In this document: positions 4,948 through 5,052 of the stretch, piece after piece
Position numbering within the stretch: position 1 is the first letter of the stretch
Layout of the letters: every line of letters begins with the position of its first letter
Assembly (NCBI GenBank): GCA_023265215.1
Contig: JAHFUH010000435.1
Span: 1 to 5,052, forward strand
DNA: 5,052 nt
DNA from: Acidobacteriota bacterium
GTDB taxonomy: Bacteria; Acidobacteriota; UBA6911
Direction: 5' to 3'
Notes under the pieces: model-generated
Databases searched by the model: none
Seen by the model: the letters and a program-made list of their open reading frames with translations, nothing else
What the model was told of the DNA's origin: nothing
Program-made: the position numbers and the translations under genes

Positions 4948-5052
4948 CCGGAAGATTTTGATCGGATCCGCAAATGCGTCCCAGCGGGACGCTATGAAAA
5001 TAGCCCGGCACTTCAGTGCCGGGGTTAGGAATTGAATATGCGAGGAGTCCCG
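4945..5052. repeat. Run of small hairpins at the right edge
   Basis: GATCCG (4945-4950) pairs with CGGATC (4963-4968). GCGTCCC-AGC-GGGACGC forms a 7-bp stem with a 3-nt loop (4976-4992). CCCGGCAC-TTCA-GTGCCGGG forms an 8-bp stem (5004-5023). The group is bracketed by an 8-bp inverted repeat, GGACTCCT (4937-4944) and AGGAGTCC (5043-5050). No coding sequence is recognisable. The stacked-palindrome style matches the cluster at 877-962. The right end is cut by the window. Confidence 0.55.

Noticed and set aside
1..5052. tRNA, rRNA or riboswitch
   Set aside because: No cloverleaf with the conserved TTC loop, no rRNA signature and no known riboswitch core was seen on either strand by eye.

Overview
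The window reads as a piece of chromosome from a free-living, mid-GC Gram-negative-type bacterium. The genes give no decisive taxonomic marker. Small hairpins scattered between genes, together with this mix of metabolic genes, remind me of Acidobacteriota or similar soil and sediment lineages, but that is only an impression.

Layout. (1) Positions 1-470, minus strand: the first 156 codons of an NAD(P)-dependent aldehyde dehydrogenase of the succinate-semialdehyde dehydrogenase type. Its catalytic half lies beyond the left edge. (2) Positions 471-2128: about 1.65 kb with no convincing gene but dense in repeats. It holds a 295-bp inverted-repeat element (560-854) with perfect 30-bp ends, a cluster of small 3-nt-loop hairpins (877-962), and two adjoining arrays of 21-bp direct repeats (1142-1435 and 1479-1793). 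Each 21-bp unit is built around the palindrome ACCATGGT or a decayed version of it. Next come two short palindromes (1942-1989) and a leader to the next operon. (3) Positions 2129-4879, plus strand: three closely spaced genes, probably one operon: a DedA/VTT-family membrane protein, a 12-TM APC-superfamily amino acid permease, and a LUD-domain (LutC/YkgG-like) protein with a cysteine cluster. The gaps are short (49 and 41 nt), and each contains a small hairpin. (4) Positions 4880-5052: another run of stem-loops with no gene.

How it may work together. The permease could import an amino acid or amine, and the LUD protein belongs to a family involved in organic-acid (lactate) oxidation. The divergent aldehyde dehydrogenase would suit amino-acid or GABA catabolism, but it is separated from the operon by the repeat nest and need not be co-regulated. 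The DedA protein is probably a membrane-lipid carrier translocase. No substrate can be fixed from the sequence.

The most unusual part is the 21-bp array. There are 29 units in exact 21-bp register within each array. 21 bp is two B-DNA turns and also seven codons, so the array can be read as a phased protein-binding platform or as a heptapeptide-repeat gene. The minus strand gives the better heptad pattern, and that frame is broken at two 5-base homopolymers. I cannot decide between these readings from sequence alone.
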